From NCBI GenBank assembly GCA_012934845.2, contig WNNJ02002691.1:1-64000 (forward strand): a stretch of DNA of 64,000 nt, given 5' to 3'. Under the pieces are notes generated by a model. The model was given only the letters and a program-made list of their open reading frames with translations, was not told where the DNA came from and did not search any database. Origin of the DNA: Pomphorhynchus laevis (taxonomy: Eukaryota; Acanthocephala; Palaeacanthocephala; Echinorhynchida; Pomphorhynchidae). Numbering within the stretch: the first letter of the stretch is position 1; each line of letters begins with the position of its first letter. The translations under genes were made by a program, and so were the position numbers. Positions 20,974 to 31,775 of this stretch are shown here, piece by piece.

Positions 20974-22379
20974 TTCCAGATGGAAGGAAATGTACGGCTA
21001 CGGATGGACGAGTTGAACAACGTGGTTAGGAAGGGTAGGATAGAGGAGCAGATATTTTTAAGCAAGTGAGTGGGAATCGGGTGAGAAGGAGAGGTTTTAT
21101 TAGGTAATGACAGCAGAACCGAAGAAACTTCATCAGACGAAACGGGAAGAAGGTGGAATAGTTCTGGGAGGGAAGTATTTAAAGAGAAGAGTAAGTACAA
21201 GGGGCTATGGGTAGTAGGAAAAGTAAATTAGATAGCTTAGTTTGTAGATAAGAAGAAAATTCATCAGGATTTATATTACAAGGGGTAGATGATCGTGAAA
21301 GAATTGAGTTTAAGATTTTCCAATGAGATTTAGAGTTGGAAGATGACTCGAGTTGATTTCGCCAAAAGAGAGTACGTTTAGTACGTATAAGAATGAGATG
21401 TGAACAGCGTTGAGAAAAGTAGGATTCACGAAGATTTGGAGGGAGTGATTTGGGAGAACGTTTAAGAAAGCGTTCATACATACGAAAAGAGTGACGGAGT
21501 CGACGCTTAGAAAGACCACATTCAGAACTGAACAAGGGAGCATGGCGCAAGAGCTGGGAACGTCGAAGTCGACTAGCCAGAAGGGTATTGAGGATCGACG
21601 TAAGTTCAGAGTCAAACAGAATGCAGAGATCATCGGGAGAGAGAGTTAAGAGGAAGTGAAAAGAGTGAAGAATTGAGTAAGGCTGTGGAGAAAATAACGA
21701 TATCGAGAAGCTTCCAGGGTCGACTTGGTGTAGATAATGGTAAAGGCGGAGAAGGAGGATGGGGACGAGTAAGAGTAAGAGTGACAAGGAAATGATCGGA
21801 CAAACCAGGATCAGTAATTGACAAGGAGGTATAGTCATTGAAGCAGTTAGGAACATCAATGATGTCGAGAGCACCGCCGAGAATATGAGTTGGGCTTGTT
21901 GAAAGTAATTTATAGTTAAAATCAGAAAAAAGATTAGTTAAAGTGATAGAGTCAGAGTCAGACGGGCGATCAAGACGAATGTTAAAGACATCGAGAACAA
22001 AAGAAAAAGTACAAGACAATGAACAGTGAGACATTAGATCTGCAAGGTCGTTAAAGAAGATACGTGATGGGGCAACTGAACCTGGACGGTATACAATCAC
22101 AAGTTCCAGAGGAAAAGGCGTTGATAATCTGCATATGAGTAATTCGAACGAAGTGTAACGGATGTTAACGTTGATTTTACGTAAAGACATTGGGTGACGA
22201 GCAATGGCAACAATACCGCCATGGTTAGACGCAGTAGATGTATGAGATGTAATTTGACGAGCTGATTCAACTAGAGAACAACCAGAGCGACATAGACAAC
22301 GAATAGCAAGATCGTCGGAGTCAGTGCCAGGATTCGGTAATGCAGAGAATATCGATAGATAATTGATCGAAGATATCAA
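20940..22379 (-). pseudogene. LINE A1 copy 1 ORF2, endonuclease and linker
   Basis: The frame 22379-21630 has ISSINYLSIFSALPNPGTDS (near the catalytic ITESWHSD site, which is altered here), then ICRLSTPFPLELVIVYRPG, LDVFNIRLD (GDFNIRLD in relatives) and SITDPGLSDHFL. Frames 21874-21179 and 21200-20940 supply the linker (RRSQLLRHAP, RTKRTLFWRNQLESSSNSKS) and the RT fingers (NKTSPSHPIPTHLL). Several frame breaks. The domain order is that of L2/CR1-type ORF2. Confidence 0.85.
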
Positions 22380-22571
22380 GAAGCATATCAGCTTTATGAA
22401 AAATGGAGCGAGTATTGAATAGACTAAGACGAAAAGTATGCTTAGGAGCGAGATCGACTAGCGAAGAAGACAAGGGGGAGAGATGGGACGCCATTGAATT
22501 TTTGGCCTTGTGTGAAGAACGTGAAAATTTCCGTTGATTTTACGTATAGATTATTACTTCCCTCGTTGATT

Positions 22572-23366
22572 TTACGAGGTAGATGAGCAGATAGAAGTGG
22601 AAATGACAGGGGTGCTTGATAAAGAATTATTATTAATTGGAGCAAGTGTGACAGGAGCGGGGTGTTGAATCGATTGATCAGAGATGTGACTGGAGATGAT
22701 TTTAAATGAAGGATGTAAATTATTTGGAAGTGTTACGTGGGAGGTAGAGTAAGGAGAATTAAGATAGGTTGGGGCATGAGTGACAGGAATGGAGTGTTGA
22801 ATCACTTGATCGGAAATGTTACTGGAAATGATTTTGATGGAAGGATGTAAATTATTGAGAAGTGATACAGGGGAGGTCGAGTAAGGAGTACGTGAGGAGA
22901 ATAAAGAAGTTTGAGATTTATTTAGATTGGGGGAGGAATAGGAAAGAGGAGGTACGAGATGAAAAGCTTTACCGTTAGCATTGTTAGAATGAGAAAGATT
23001 AATGGAAGTTTGGTACGTAGTTGAACGAGGAGTGTGTGAGAGCAGGTTCAATAATGGGATTATATGATGTGAAGTCAGGTGTTGATGCGAGGGAAACATC
23101 TAAAACAGCATTGGTCTGAGTGGTCGTGTGTGATACAGGAGTAGAGGAGCAGGATAACTGTAGTAATCGTACTGATGTCCAAAACTGCAAGTGAAATGTT
23201 TACGTTTATACACCGAGTGGTCGGATATTTTAACACGAACAAGTGTCTATACATTATAATCTTTGGAATTGCATCCAACTTCAAAGCTGGTATAACCATC
23301 ATTGCATTCCGATGAGGAAGATTCTTGATCAGGAACAGAGATCTGAGATCGCGCTTTTTTAGGCAT
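22572..23366 (-). pseudogene. LINE A1 copy 1 ORF1 remnant
   Basis: Initiates MPKKARSQ near 23366, as in copy 2. It has a Cys-rich stretch around KRKHFTC, then a long Ser/Thr/Pro/Asn-rich frame (23099-22572). Frame breaks lie near 23160-23300. Likely RNA-binding partner of ORF2. Confidence 0.75.
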
Positions 23367-23411
23367 GAACTTTTATTGATAGATTGAGCTCAATCCGCGA
23401 GCGTAGCGAGC

Positions 23412-23671
23412 GGAACTGACAGGAATAATCTGGAACTGACAGGAATAATCTGGAACTGACAGGAATAATCTGGAACTGACAGGAATAATCTGGAACTGAC
23501 AGGAATAATCTGGAACTGACAGGAATAATCTGGAACTGACAGGAATAATCTGGAACTGACAGGAATAATCTGGAACTGACAGGAATAATCTGGAACTGAC
23601 AGGAATAATCTGGAACTGACAGGAATAATCTGGAACTGACAGGAATAATCTGGAACTGACAGGAATAATCT
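23412..23671. repeat. 13 tandem 20-bp units at the LINE A1 5' end
   Basis: The unit GGAACTGACAGGAATAATCT repeats 13 times without visible change and ends in GGAATGATTATTCC. Copy 2 has two such units (46362-46401), and the half-LINE at 40.9 kb has two degenerate ones. All lie immediately 5' of the ORF1 leader, so they are best read as promoter monomers of the LINE, a role known from the mouse L1 5' UTR; the function here is inference. Confidence 0.95.
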
Positions 23672-23719
23672 GGAATGATTATTCCAGGTGTTCGCTATCA
23701 CACATTAATCGGCAATATC

Positions 23720-24320
23720 GAGTAATGTGTACTCTCTATGCTAGTGTCGGTATTACAGGGCCTCTCAAAACTTCAATTTAAAAAATCGTTGTTGGGTAGG
23801 TGTTGAAGCTAGTCAATTAGTTGCAAACTTTCCAAAGGGCATCTGGAAAACTATCCATGTCGTTCGAATGCTCCACTAGTCTTTGATCTTCTTCTTGATG
23901 AATTGAAGCGTATTTCAGACATATTTGCTCTGCTATGTGCATGCAAGTCTAAGCATGATCCTCCTCCGTGGTTCGACATAGAGCGTATTGATGCTCTCAG
24001 GTCCCGCAGCAAATTATGGTGCAAATTTAGGCGTTCTCATGCCACCAAACTTGCCTACATTGACTCTCGCAATTTATGCAATATGCTAAAATTTCAGAAA
24101 CGCTATTTGTACGAAGAGGGTATCACCTGGGATGCATGTAAGAAACAACAAAACTCATATCACAGCAATTAGCTCAATTCAAACGCCAGCTGAGACTTTA
24201 AACGAACCGTCTTTTACCTTCCAATATTTAGCTGATGGCTTCTCAGTACAAGTTTCGATGACTGACAAACAGCGTGACTTTAGTTGGAAGTATGTTCCGA
24301 TTGCACATTGGTGTTCTGTT
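23720..24320 (+). mobile_element. LINE B fragment, left part
   Basis: Encodes the endonuclease end and linker: RCWVGV-like NRCWVGVEASQLV, SDIFALLCACKSKHDPPPWF, YIDSRNLCNMLKFQKRY and SSIQTPAETL. It breaks off after YVPIAHWCS, exactly where LINE C (reverse) begins. Its tail resumes at 28281. Confidence 0.88.
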
Positions 24321-24421
24321 GATTGACTATTTTATTATTATGTAGACAACGTTACGAGCATAGCTCAGAGTTGCTGACAAACCGATAGTCAAAATAAAAA
24401 AAGAGAAAAACAAAAAAATAG

Positions 24422-24697
24422 TCAACAATTTGAAATAATCTGTCCTTTAAAGAGCTCACGAGTTGCCGCATTTACAATATCATCGCTTAAACGATTCCAT
24501 GAATTTATTATTCGTTGTCCAAATTGAATCGTCCTAGAATGTACTATTCGTCGGCGACTAAGATAAAACGAGTGACCTCGCAAAGCTCGAGTTGATCGAA
24601 TGTTGAATATTCCACGCAACACATGGTGTTCATTGTCAAATACCTCCCATACAAGACACAGATCCCGCGAGTCACGAATATCACATAATGACTGCAT
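24422..24697 (-). pseudogene. LINE C ORF2, C-terminal piece
   Basis: Encodes MQSLCDIRDSRDLCLVWEVF, LRGHSFYLSRRR, FGQRIINSWNRLSDDIV: the conserved CR1 C-terminus. The region between it and 24894 (RT thumb) is partly missing. Confidence 0.85.
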
Positions 24698-24893
24698 ATT
24701 TAAAGACCGAGAGATGATATATCAGCACTGGAACAATATTACGTGATCGAATGTGCATGCAAGTGCACTTCGAGGCATTAACAGACAGACAATTAGAACG
24801 TGCCCACTTAAGAACCGTGTCAATATCTGATTTTAGAATGTTACGATCATTATCCGACTTGATGGCTCTCCAAATTTTTAAATCGTCTGCAAA

Positions 24894-26153
24894 TTATAAT
24901 GAATGCGAACTTATTACACTGGGGAGATCGTTGATGAAAATACAAAACAGCAGAGGACCCAATACAGACCCTTGCGGGACACCGGCATAAACTGGATAAT
25001 GCTCGGAAAGGGTACCGTGAATAGCGACCTGGTATGTGCGACCAGAAAGAAAGTTGAATATCCAACGAATGATAATTGGATTGATGTTTAATGCACTCAT
25101 CTTCATAATCAACTTATTATGGGGTACATGATCAAATGCTTTGGAGAAGTCAAAAAATATGACATCTACAGCATACCCCTCATTCACTATGGAACCCCAA
25201 CTTTCCTGTGCCAATAAAAGGTTGTTTACTGTGGAACAGTTTCTACGGAATCCGTGCTGATTAGTAGAAAGTAACCTGTATGATTCTAGGTAGTTACTGA
25301 TTATCCGATAAAGTAATCTCTCTAATACACGACACGATACAGAGGTTAAACTAACCGGTCGGTAGTTATCTACACATGATCGATCACCTTTTTTATGAAG
25401 CGGCTTAATGATAGAGCGTTTCCATGCATTCGGGACTATACCGTAATATAATGATGCTATAAATATCCTATATAAAGGCGCAGCAATGACATCATTAAGA
25501 TTCTTCAGATATATTGAGGGAAGTCTGGGCAAATCGAGCCCAACGGTTTCAGTCATCTAAACTATTTCATAACATCTTGAACTGTGAACAAGTGAAGAAT
25601 ATCAAAAATTGACGGTTTAATACGAGTAATTTCTATACGAAGATAAGTAGGAGATGATACGAGAAATTTACGACCAAATGCAGTAGCAATATCGAAATGA
25701 TCTACCAAAATGCGTCCATTGTTTCCAATGATAGAGCTAGAAGGTCGAACATTACTTTTAAAATTTGCATATTTAAATAATATGTTAGGATTGTTGGCTG
25801 ACTTCCCTATCAGTACTTGTTCAAATTGCCGCTTTTTAAGTTTCATGAGATATGTCAAATGATTCCGACACGTTTTAAATGACCTATAATCAGTTTCTCC
25901 ATTCATATACCTTACGAATTTTTTGCTTCTTGGATCTCAATACCTCCTGAAGCTCATTATCAAACCAAGGATTTGTGCGTGCACGGGCAGTTGCTACCTT
26001 ACGAGATGAGAAACGTAGAAAAAGCGATATCATTAGGGTTTCAAATTGTTGCCAAGATGATTTAACTCCAAAATTCAATGGATCATACCAATTTGTAGCG
26101 ATAAGGGATTGACGTACTAAACTGAAATTAGTTTTGGAACATTGTACTGGCAT
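24894..26153 (-). pseudogene. LINE C ORF2, linker and reverse transcriptase
   Basis: Linker pieces at 26153-25890 (ARTNPWFDNELQEVLRSKK) and 25906-25562 (YRSFKTCRNHLTYLMKLKKR). The RT frame 25556-24894 has YRPVSLTSVSCRVLERLLYR, QHGFRRNCSTVNNLLLAQE, IFFDFSKAFDHVPHNKL, YAGVPQGSVLGPLLFCIF and ends near the catalytic motif, where the frame changes. At least three breaks. Confidence 0.88.
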
Positions 26154-27038
26154 TCATGAAGACTCTGGTTGTGACAATATATTAGATAAGTTTGTATTAA
26201 AGCGAATAACAGAATGATCAGAGCTGCCTAAGGGATCCAAATATGTTATACCAGTGACCAAATATTTATCGGAAGTAAGACAAATATCAAGCAAAGATTG
26301 ATGGTCTCCAGAGGAACGAGTAAACATTGAGACATGTTGCGTTAGATTAAGAAAATTGATAGTATCAAGGAATGCTGATGAATAATTATTGTTATCTAAG
26401 CATATGCAGTTAGTCCAGTCTATAGAAGGCATATTTAGATCACCAACTACTACCACATTACTACGGGATCCAAACTTTAATAATGTATCAACTATGGAAC
26501 AAACATCCATTCTTGGACTACGATATATAAGACCAATAGTAACTATCACATGACCGGACAGTAATATATCGCCCCATAGTGTTTCTGTACCACCTTCAGA
26601 CTGGGCACTTAAGGTCATAAACGCTACACTATTATGTAAATATAAAATTACCCCACCTCCTCTCTTTCCGGTCCTATCGACACGATAAGAAGAATAATTA
26701 TCTATTTCAATCTCTTGATCAGATATATCGGAGTGAAGCCAGCTTTCTGTTATTGCGACTAACAAGGGCTGGGAATATTGAATACGTTGCTTCAGTTCGT
26801 TACTTTTATTAAGAAAACTGCGTGCGTTAGTATACAAGATAACAGAACTAGAGCCTATTGAAGCACATGTGTTATTTCCCTTACTGTTAGCACTATTGGA
26901 TTTCGCCAAAGCAGACCAATACGGTGATTGATGATAAACAATGTCATCTAAGTAATTACATGTATTTGTAATGGTTATGTTGGATAAGCTAGAAGCGACG
27001 AGATGAGCTAAATCTAATCCACAAACAGCGGAGTCCAA
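26154..27038 (-). CDS. LINE C ORF2, endonuclease domain
   Basis: 294 open codons. Catalytic motifs in order: VILYTNARSFLNKSNEL (Asn), LLVAITESWLHSD (Glu), GGGVILYLHNSV, VIVTIGLIYRSPR, VVVVGDLNMPSIDW (Asp-Asn), LLDICLTSD and GSSDHSVIRF (Ser-Asp-His). All residues expected of an APE-like nuclease are present. It ends at a stop near PESS, after which the linker continues in another frame. Confidence 0.88.
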   Translation of the reverse strand: MDSAVCGLDLAHLVASSLSNITITNTCNYLDDIVYHQSPYWSALAKSNSANSKGNNTCASIGSSSVILYTNARSFLNKSNELKQRIQYSQPLLVAITESWLHSDISDQEIEIDNYSSYRVDRTGKRGGGVILYLHNSVAFMTLSAQSEGGTETLWGDILLSGHVIVTIGLIYRSPRMDVCSIVDTLLKFGSRSNVVVVGDLNMPSIDWTNCICLDNNNYSSAFLDTINFLNLTQHVSMFTRSSGDHQSLLDICLTSDKYLVTGITYLDPLGSSDHSVIRFNTNLSNILSQPESS

Positions 27039-28078
27039 TTCAAGCGGGTCCCTCGTCGCACAATTTGAAAATTCCGAATTCTTAAGTTTGTTTCTCCTGC
27101 ATCTAAGCGCGATCTCAATAATTGACTAACCTCCCGAAGACGTTCACGTTCAAACTTGTCAAGATCATTTAGTAATCTAAGGGGAGAACCTTTAAGATGA
27201 TAGGAGTTGCTCAAAATAGTTTTGGCAGCCGCTGCGTCGGTAAAAATTGCTTTTAATAATCTAGGATGATTATTCTGCTTTTTACCAATTCGAAACAAAG
27301 CTAATAGTTTAATTTTGGACGTTACCTCTTTCGGTGACGCTACCAAAATGTTTGATAGTATCGCACGAACTTTGGATAAGTCGTCATCTAATCTATGTTG
27401 TATGTTGACCGACATAGATTCAGGTATATTAGTGAAAACGATAGTGCGAGAATGGTCATGATATTTGCGTACACGGGAAAAGTGCTGCTCAGAGGAAATC
27501 ACTGATTTTCCATCAAGATTATGTGGAGATCTATCAATGACTCCACTTATTTGGCATGCATCAGGTATAACATTTGCCAATGACTCAAATTGATTTGAAT
27601 CTTTGTGATTAAGAGAAACTTTATTTGACTGGCCCAGAATGTTAACATATGTAGAGCGCTTAGGTGAATAAGCATTGATTGGATCAGTAAATACATCTGG
27701 ATTAGTAAGAGGTGCTTAGAAGCTTGAATTGATATCGGATTTACTGTACGATCGTTGTAGGTTTCCACTATCCAAATTTCCGTTATTGATAAGATTGTCA
27801 TTGTCCAAACTGTTATTTTCTATAATCGGTGATGACCTATTGATTAATGCGTTGGATGTTCGATTTAATGATTCATTTTCGATTTGCAGGAAGTCTGTGA
27901 CAACGTGTTGCTCTCGCAATGTTTGGGAATTGTCTGTAAATCGACCGCTTTTCTTCATTTGATAATAATAAATGTTCTTTTCGATGTTTGCCACAGTTTC
28001 GTTCGAATTGTATTTCACTAACATCTTTGTCACAAACGATACTATTTGAATTGTCATGGCTGATAGACGATTGATCAT
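27014..28078 (-). pseudogene. LINE C ORF1, remaining parts
   Basis: Frame 28078-27716 is Asn/Ser-rich; frame 27580-27014 (188 codons) has SRTIVFTNIPES, a KVRAILSNIL helix, ALFRIGKKQNNHPRLLKAIF and ERERLREVSQLLRSR. This alternation of strands and helices with basic residues fits an RRM-like RNA-binding ORF1 protein. The 27580-27014 frame overlaps the ORF2 start at 27038 by 25 bases, so ORF2 may be reached by re-initiation or frameshift. Confidence 0.65.
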
Positions 28079-28094
28079 TCTTTGAAACTATAAA

Positions 28095-28277
28095 TTATTT
28101 ACGAAGAGATGCTGAACAGAATCCGCATAGAAAATCTCTATCTAGAAAATTTGAAGGAAGACGAAGAGGTAGCCAAACAGTAGTACACACAGGGCAATCT
28201 GCCATGAAACACTCTACATAATGATGGGATCCATTATCATTCACAGTCGATTTTGTCGTTTTTCTCCGTTTCCCCAT
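28095..28277 (-). pseudogene. LINE C ORF1, Cys-rich N-terminus
   Basis: From the methionine at 28277: GKRRKTTKS then HYVECFMADCPVC and DFLCGFCSASLRK. The cysteine spacing C-x4-C-x2-C ... C-x2-C looks like a treble-clef or PHD-like finger, found in ORF1 of several CR1-type LINEs. An upstream in-frame methionine at 28313 lies in LINE B tail sequence and is not original. Confidence 0.65.
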
Positions 28278-28280
28278 ATT

Positions 28281-28330
28281 GACTCCGCCTGAATAGCCTT
28301 TTGGCTTTGGCATCCATTTGAATAAATAAA
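28281..28330 (+). mobile_element. LINE B 3' tail beyond the LINE C insertion
   Basis: GACTCCGCCTGAATAGCC then TTTTGGCTTTGG and AATAAATAAAT, the same 3' terminus as the B copies at 58.2 and 16.6 kb. Together with 23720-24320 it shows one LINE B copy split by LINE C, with about 1.6 kb of B sequence missing. Confidence 0.8.
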
Positions 28331-28755
28331 TATTTTCCTATAACTACTAGCATCTTCAGAAATTTCAAATAAATTTGTTTCAAATTTCTGATGCTAGTAA
28401 TTACTAGAAATATAAATTTTTTTTTGACTTTCAATTATACCTGATTGTTCCTGAATATTTAAAATACAGATAAGGATGGATATATTTCTTACCATGAATT
28501 CTACTTGCTCCTAAAATTTCTCTACCTGTGTTCATAAACAACGGCTATTCCATATCTACATTGAAATTTACACTAAACTAGCACATTTCCTTTTTTTGGT
28601 GAATATGTTGCACAATTTGTACACTAGGAATACAATACTAGGTTACAAAATTAACTCTAATTGAATCTGATTTTGATATTATTTAGATTAAGTCATGTGA
28701 TCTCATAATACAATGTCTAATAAAGCGAGCGTGATGATAAAGGCAAGAGAGATAA
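28331..28755. repeat. AT-rich region with one arm of a distant inverted repeat
   Basis: About 28495-28600 is matched in reverse by about 31665-31770 (words GCTCCTAAAATTT, GAAATTTACACTAAACTAGC). The rest shows nothing recognised. Confidence 0.7.
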
Positions 28756-28759
28756 AAAG

Positions 28760-29719
28760 ATGATTATGAAAATTATTCATAAGCGAACTGGTAGGCGATC
28801 TTTCGAAAATCAGCTAAGTATAAACTGCCACCGTGATCCCCGCTCTTTCTTTAGGTATGTGACTGCTAAGCATACGCGCTGTAAACCTATAAATTGTATT
28901 CAACGTGACGATGGGAAATTCATAACTGATTCTTTGCAGATATCAAATATGTTTAGAAATCATTTCCATTCTTTGAATCTTGACCATAAGGATGTGACAA
29001 TGGGTGATCCGTGTACATTTGAATCGCCCGGAGATGACACCAGCGACCTCTTCCGATGTGATGATGTTCTCCAAGAGCTTCGGAAACTTAAATGCAAAGC
29101 AGGTGCGGGTCCAGATGGCTTACCGCCAGTATATCTGCGCAACATCGCTGACATAATATGTCATCCGCTTTACAATATTTTCTCTGCGTCTGTTGCTTTT
29201 GGCGTTGTTCCTTCTGATTGGCAGAATTCCATCATCTGTCCTATTTATAAGAAAGGGGATAGTTCGTCCATTGACAATTATAGGCCTATTAGTCTCACTT
29301 GCGTGTGTTGTCGTGTGCTAGAAAGATTGATTAAGCGACGAATAATAGAATTTCTAAATAGATTTCAAATTTTGAACCCAGCACAGCATGGCTTCCGAAA
29401 AGGTTATTCCACGACTACTAATCTTGTACATGCACGTGAAAATTGGTATCACTATTATGATCAAGGCATACCAGTTGATGTCATTTTCTTTGATTTCTCA
29501 AAAGCGTTCGAGTCAGTTAATCACACGCGTCTTATTGAGAAGTTGGAGCACATTCATCTTGATAAGAGGATCGTAAACTGGATTCGTGTATTCCTTTCCA
29601 ACCGACAAAGTGTCGTACGAGTAAATGAGTCGCTGTCGAGTCCATTTCCAGTGTTGTTAGGTGTTCCACAGGGAAGTGTATTGGGTCCCATCTTATTCAG
29701 TCTTTATATCACGATTTGA
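28760..29719 (+). CDS. LINE D reverse transcriptase, N-terminal half
   Basis: 319 open codons: a linker with RSFFRYVTAKH, then RT fingers GAGPDGLPPVYLRN and NYRPISLTCVCCRVLERL, QHGFRKGYSTTTNLVHARE, palm motif A VIFFDFSKAFESVNHTRL and GVPQGSVLGPILFSLYI. It ends just before the catalytic YADD, which lies in the next frame. Confidence 0.92.
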   Translation: MIMKIIHKRTGRRSFENQLSINCHRDPRSFFRYVTAKHTRCKPINCIQRDDGKFITDSLQISNMFRNHFHSLNLDHKDVTMGDPCTFESPGDDTSDLFRCDDVLQELRKLKCKAGAGPDGLPPVYLRNIADIICHPLYNIFSASVAFGVVPSDWQNSIICPIYKKGDSSSIDNYRPISLTCVCCRVLERLIKRRIIEFLNRFQILNPAQHGFRKGYSTTTNLVHARENWYHYYDQGIPVDVIFFDFSKAFESVNHTRLIEKLEHIHLDKRIVNWIRVFLSNRQSVVRVNESLSSPFPVLLGVPQGSVLGPILFSLYITI

Positions 29720-30570
29720 TACCAAATACCAGTTCATTCAGTTTATTATATGCAGATGATCTTAAAGTTTGGCGACCTATTATTTCCGATCTTGACAAAC
29801 AGCATTTACAAAGCGACGTCGACGTTATATCCAATTGGTCTATACGAAATCACTTGAGGATCAATTCCGCTAAATGTACATGTATGCGTATATCACGAAG
29901 ATCATGTGATCATCTTGGAGGTGAGTACCAGTTTGGTTCAATTAGTATCGAAAGAACCAACTCATATAAAGATTTGGGAGTTTGGGTTTGTGCTGACTTA
30001 TCCACTCGAAAGCATTCAGACTACGTGTGTTGCATCACAAAACGCTTAATAGGACATACTCGTCGAGCTCTGATAGGCATAGATCCGTTATGTTACCATA
30101 CCTTAGCAAATGCGTTTTTCTTGAGCCATATCTTATACGCATCGCCAGCTTGTTATCCCGAAACTACTTATGAGCGTCGTGCATTAGAGAAAGTGTTCAG
30201 ATCAACAACTAAATTAGTCTCAGGGCTGCATATTTATGGCTACGCGAAACGCCTCCAGATATTAAATATGCCTTGTCTGCGATATATCCGTGACAAGCGA
30301 GATCTCTCTCTTGTTTGGAAAATTCTGCATACTAAAGATCATCCACTGTCACATCTACTGCAACTGAGAGGTCAACCTTCTCTTCGCGGACACCCCCTGA
30401 TGCTGAAAACACAAAGGTACATGCATGCAGTTTCCTGCTTTGCCAAACGAGTCGTACGATCTTGGAATTCGCTTCAGAGTGCGACCGTTTTGTCGTCTAC
30501 TGCTTCAAGTTTTTGCGCCCTACTGGATGATGACCCTTCCTTCTCAAGACAACGGTGGGATTTTCAGTAG
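29716..30570 (+). CDS. LINE D reverse transcriptase, C-terminal half
   Basis: 284 codons beginning just inside the end of the previous frame: SFSLLYADDLKVWRP (catalytic YADD), HLRINSAKCTCMRISRR, YKDLGVWVCADLS, SHILYASPACYPETT, LEKVFRSTTKLVSGL, LRGHPLMLKTQRYMHA and VVRSWNSL. A one-step frameshift at 29716-29719 joins the halves; the rest is intact, so the copy is fairly young. Confidence 0.92.
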   Translation: MIPNTSSFSLLYADDLKVWRPIISDLDKQHLQSDVDVISNWSIRNHLRINSAKCTCMRISRRSCDHLGGEYQFGSISIERTNSYKDLGVWVCADLSTRKHSDYVCCITKRLIGHTRRALIGIDPLCYHTLANAFFLSHILYASPACYPETTYERRALEKVFRSTTKLVSGLHIYGYAKRLQILNMPCLRYIRDKRDLSLVWKILHTKDHPLSHLLQLRGQPSLRGHPLMLKTQRYMHAVSCFAKRVVRSWNSLQSATVLSSTASSFCALLDDDPSFSRQRWDFQ

Positions 30571-30690
30571 TTTATCTGATGAGGGAGGGACAAAACGACT
30601 CTTATTCTTTTTATTCTTTTTATTTTGTGAAGCAACTTGTAAAGAGCCTCGGCTCAATTCGTTGTCAATTTTTTTTAATAATAATAGATT

Positions 30691-30860
30691 TATTTGTACA
30701 GAAAAACAGGTTCCCGCAAATGGGCCAGGTTAATTAAATTCCAGAATTTTTTTTGTTACTTTAGATTCACAATTCGTTGTCAATTAATAATAATAATAAT
30801 TCCTTCATTTGTTTTTGATAATTAAAAATTTGAGCAATTTTATTCACAGAAAAAGAAAAA
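30691..30860. other. Spacer with a second short LINE D tail
   Basis: About 30765-30803 repeats CACAATTCGTTGTCAATTAA plus (TAA)n, as in the LINE D tail at 30650-30690: a very short 5'-truncated tail copy or a local duplication. Confidence 0.6.
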
Positions 30861-31640
30861 CAAAAGGATTTATTTCTACGTGGCGAATGTGTGCCGACGC
30901 ACGCTTTCATGACCACAAAGAAAAACAAAAATCTAAATCATGTGTCGAGAAGGTAGGAACGGAGGGAGCGCGGCGGACGTCGAGAGGGAATTGATTCCAG
31001 GCGAGTGAGGCGGCGACGAGGAAGGATCGGAGACCGTAGTTGTTAGAGTAATTGGGAACGTAAAGTAAGGGGCTTGACGGGAACGCAGTGATAAAGACGC
31101 GGGGTGGGTGTCGTCTAAAAAGAGAGGTTGATAAACGATAGGAGCCGGCAGCAATGAGACGAAAAGTTTCGAGTAGAAGGCTAAGTTGTATGCGGATGTG
31201 GATGGTGGGCCAAGAGAGTTGGGCAAGATATGTGGATGTGTGGTCAAAGCGATGGAGATGCAGGAGCACTCGAACGGCGGGTTGATTATTCGTTGTAGGG
31301 GTAGGATAATGGATTTTGGAGAATTGGCGAAAAGGCTAAGGCAGTAATCGATTTTAGGGAAAAGAAACGATGAAAGAAGAGACATACAAGAACGGAAGTC
31401 GATAAGGGGGCGGATACGGCGGATGTAACAAAGAATTAAGTTAGATGAGCGGACCTTGTCACGGACGAATGTTTAAGGGAAAGGTGATAAACAAAATGGA
31501 ATCTTAAGATAGTGAGATTGTGGCTATTGGGATGATTGATGATGCAGAAGATACAGAGGGATGATATATGTTTGGTTTACGGGGGAGGATCCACATTATT
31601 TTAGACTTGTCGAGGTTTAGAACGAGATGTAGATAAGATA
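30861..31640 (-). mobile_element. LINE A2 3' fragment
   Basis: Matches the C-terminal RT and 3' UTR of A2 with hairpin GTGTGCCGACGCACGC near 30890. Two frames (31385-30933 and 31269-30907) hold KIDYCLSLFANSP and LAWNQFPLDVRR, separated by frame breaks. Confidence 0.9.
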
Positions 31641-31647
31641 GACGTTT

Positions 31648-31775
31648 GCTAGTTTAGTTTAAATTTAGTTTACACTAAACTTGCTAGTTTAGTGTAAATT
31701 TCAATATAGAAATGGAATAACTTTTGTTATATTAACACTTGGAAAATTTTAGGAGCAAGTAGAACTCATTGTGCT
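31648..31775. repeat. Inverted partner of 28495-28600, with a local hairpin
   Basis: TTTAGTTTACACTAAAC and TAGTTTAGTGTAAATTT form a local stem. The right part matches 28495-28600 in reverse complement, with a more divergent middle. Confidence 0.75.

Larger units (their letters stand above)
19579..23690 (-). mobile_element. LINE A1 copy 1, nearly full length
   Basis: Runs from 20-bp promoter-like monomers at the right (23412-23671), through ORF1 and ORF2, to the 3' hairpin GCGTGCAAAATGCACGC and a TTATTGTATTATTATTG tail at the left. Very similar to copy 2 (42.66-46.4 kb). It has an internal deletion between ORF1 and ORF2 near 22550-22580 relative to copy 2, and several frame breaks. Confidence 0.95.
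24321..28280 (-). mobile_element. LINE C, nearly full length
   Basis: Order from right to left: ORF1 with a Cys-rich start (28277), the ORF1 RNA-binding part, ORF2 endonuclease, linker, RT and 3' UTR. The leftmost bases repeat AACAAAAAAATAG-type sequence. A moderate number of frame breaks. It lies between two parts of one LINE B copy. Confidence 0.9.
28756..30690 (+). mobile_element. LINE D, 5'-truncated CR1-like LINE
   Basis: Starts within the linker before the RT and extends to a 3' UTR with CAACTTGTAAAGAGCCTCGG and a TTAATAATAATAG tail. It has one frameshift in the RT. Confidence 0.9.

Noticed and set aside
23412-23671. CRISPR-like array
   Set aside because: Units are contiguous with no spacers, and the DNA is eukaryotic.
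23390-23701. 103-codon open frame of repeated SVPDYSCQFQII-like units
   Set aside because: It is the chance translation of the 20-bp tandem units; the same array in copy 2 is only two units long.
30575-30600. CTGATGAG in the LINE D 3' UTR as hammerhead start
   Set aside because: No GAAA and no stem II or III follow.
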